The notes beneath the pieces were generated by a model. The model searched no databases. It was not told the origin of the DNA and saw only the letters and a list, made by a program, of their open reading frames with translations. Positions 63,407 through 64,000 of a stretch of 64,000 nt of DNA are shown in pieces. The DNA comes from Phycisphaerae bacterium (GTDB taxonomy: Bacteria; Planctomycetota; Phycisphaerae; SM23-33), in NCBI GenBank assembly GCA_030745875.1, contig JASLNT010000084.1, forward strand, positions 26,503-90,502. The letters run 5' to 3'. How positions within the stretch are numbered: the first letter of the stretch is position 1; each line of letters begins with the position of its first letter. A program made the translations under genes and the position numbers.

Positions 63407-64000
63407 ATGCCCCAAGTGACAAGCATGACTGATACGGAGCGCCAAGCGAGCGTCGAACGCTCCATCCAAACCACAGGCCCACGGGCCTGCCATGAACACC
63501 CGCGCAGTACGAGGCTTGCGGTCAATTCGCTTGTAAGTCAGTTGATCCACACCGCCTTGCTTCTGTTGACCTGTTCATGCTCCCTGCTGGCCCAGGAGGC
63601 GACAACGTCGAAAGCCCGGCGGCTATCGTGGGCCCGGCATGAACGCATGGCCAAGGAATCGCCCTTTAGCAACTTGAGATGGCGGGCGGCGGGTCCCAAG
63701 TTTCAGGGGGGAAGGATCGAGGCGATCGCCTTTCCGCCGAAGCAGTTGAAGACGATCTACCTCGGTGTCGGCTCCGGAGGCGTTTTCAAGACAACCGACG
63801 CCGGCAGGACCTGGAAGGCGATCTTTGACGACCAGTCAACCACCGCGATCGGCTCGCTCGCCGTTGATCCCGGCAAGCCCGAAACGATATGGGTGGGCTC
63901 CGGCGAAACTCATCCGGGGATGTCGTTCCCCGGGACCGGGATATTCAAATCGACCGACGGCGGCGCCACGTGGCGCAACATGGGGCTCCACGATTCGCAC
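63407..64000 (+). CDS. BNR/sortilin-type propeller protein, cut by the window edge
   Basis: An open frame runs from ATG 63407 (alternative ATG 63425) to the right edge, giving 198 residues. A hydrophobic stretch at about residues 47-63 (LIHTALLLLTCSCSLLA) after a charged N-terminus suggests a signal peptide or anchor. From residue about 84 the pattern SNLRWRAAGPKFQGGRIEAI starts a beta-propeller, with BNR-like repeats such as GVFKTTDAGRTWKAIFDDQ and GIFKSTDGGATWRNMG. This is the secreted sortilin/VPS10-like propeller family common in planctomycetes and Bacteroidetes. The rest lies outside the window. Confidence 0.75.
   Translation, partial: MPQVTSMTDTERQASVERSIQTTGPRACHEHPRSTRLAVNSLVSQLIHTALLLLTCSCSLLAQEATTSKARRLSWARHERMAKESPFSNLRWRAAGPKFQGGRIEAIAFPPKQLKTIYLGVGSGGVFKTTDAGRTWKAIFDDQSTTAIGSLAVDPGKPETIWVGSGETHPGMSFPGTGIFKSTDGGATWRNMGLHDSH

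Overview
The window reads as a chromosome segment of a high-GC planctomycete-type bacterium (Planctomycetota, probably Phycisphaerae-like). That is an inference from family content: a giant secreted protein opening with the LEPR-XLL signature and closing with a dockerin, a PEP-CTERM plus dockerin protein, an HzsA-related di-heme/propeller protein, a Tat-exported Gfo/Idh/MocA oxidoreductase, many secreted glycoside hydrolases, and REP-like palindromes. No rRNA, tRNA or CRISPR array was seen. Region 1-11.2 kb is mostly housekeeping: a truncated lipoprotein, gpsA, a split M16 protease pair in one operon with murD and a HAD phosphatase, then purB, a stand-alone LigD-type phosphoesterase domain, a His-rich lipoprotein, a membrane protein and a CoA-disulfide reductase fused to rhodanese. 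Region 11.2-17.2 kb looks recently rearranged. It holds a structured non-coding stretch, a GH130-like propeller protein with a strong terminator, a nested inverted-repeat element, and a seven-bladed-propeller metalloprotease. A relic of the GH130-like gene tail and a near copy of its terminator lie directly downstream of the protease. Region 17.2-22.7 kb carries small membrane proteins, a TIR / RsbW-like ATPase / transmembrane protein next to an ERI1-like exonuclease, a lipoprotein, and a coupled set containing a PEP-CTERM/dockerin protein. Region 22.7-38.6 kb is a catabolic block: HzsA-related protein, a thioredoxin-like protein divergent from it, and a Tat-exported Gfo/Idh/MocA oxidoreductase. 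A repeat-rich 650-bp spacer with three terminator-like hairpins follows. After it comes a tight operon of GH36-like, GH95, PfkB sugar kinase, GH97 and GH2 genes, probably for breaking down a fucose- and galactose-bearing glycan without SusC/D-type transporters. Region 38.6-64 kb holds an SGNH-esterase fusion facing the operon, a periplasmic-binding lipoprotein with its hybrid histidine kinase (HisKA-HATPase-REC-HPt), and the giant protein of about 4,555 residues behind a good sigma70-type promoter. A TPR lipoprotein-like/secreted protein, a sialate O-acetylesterase with a LamG-type tail, an orphan PGM1-like ATP-grasp ligase and the start of a BNR/sortilin-type propeller protein finish the window. 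The most unusual items are the TIR-ATPase-exonuclease pair, the lectin-like propeller protease bracketed by duplicated GH130 gene parts, the nested palindromic elements at 13.9 and 28.1 kb, and the two repeat units in the giant protein that are each split by a large inserted domain.
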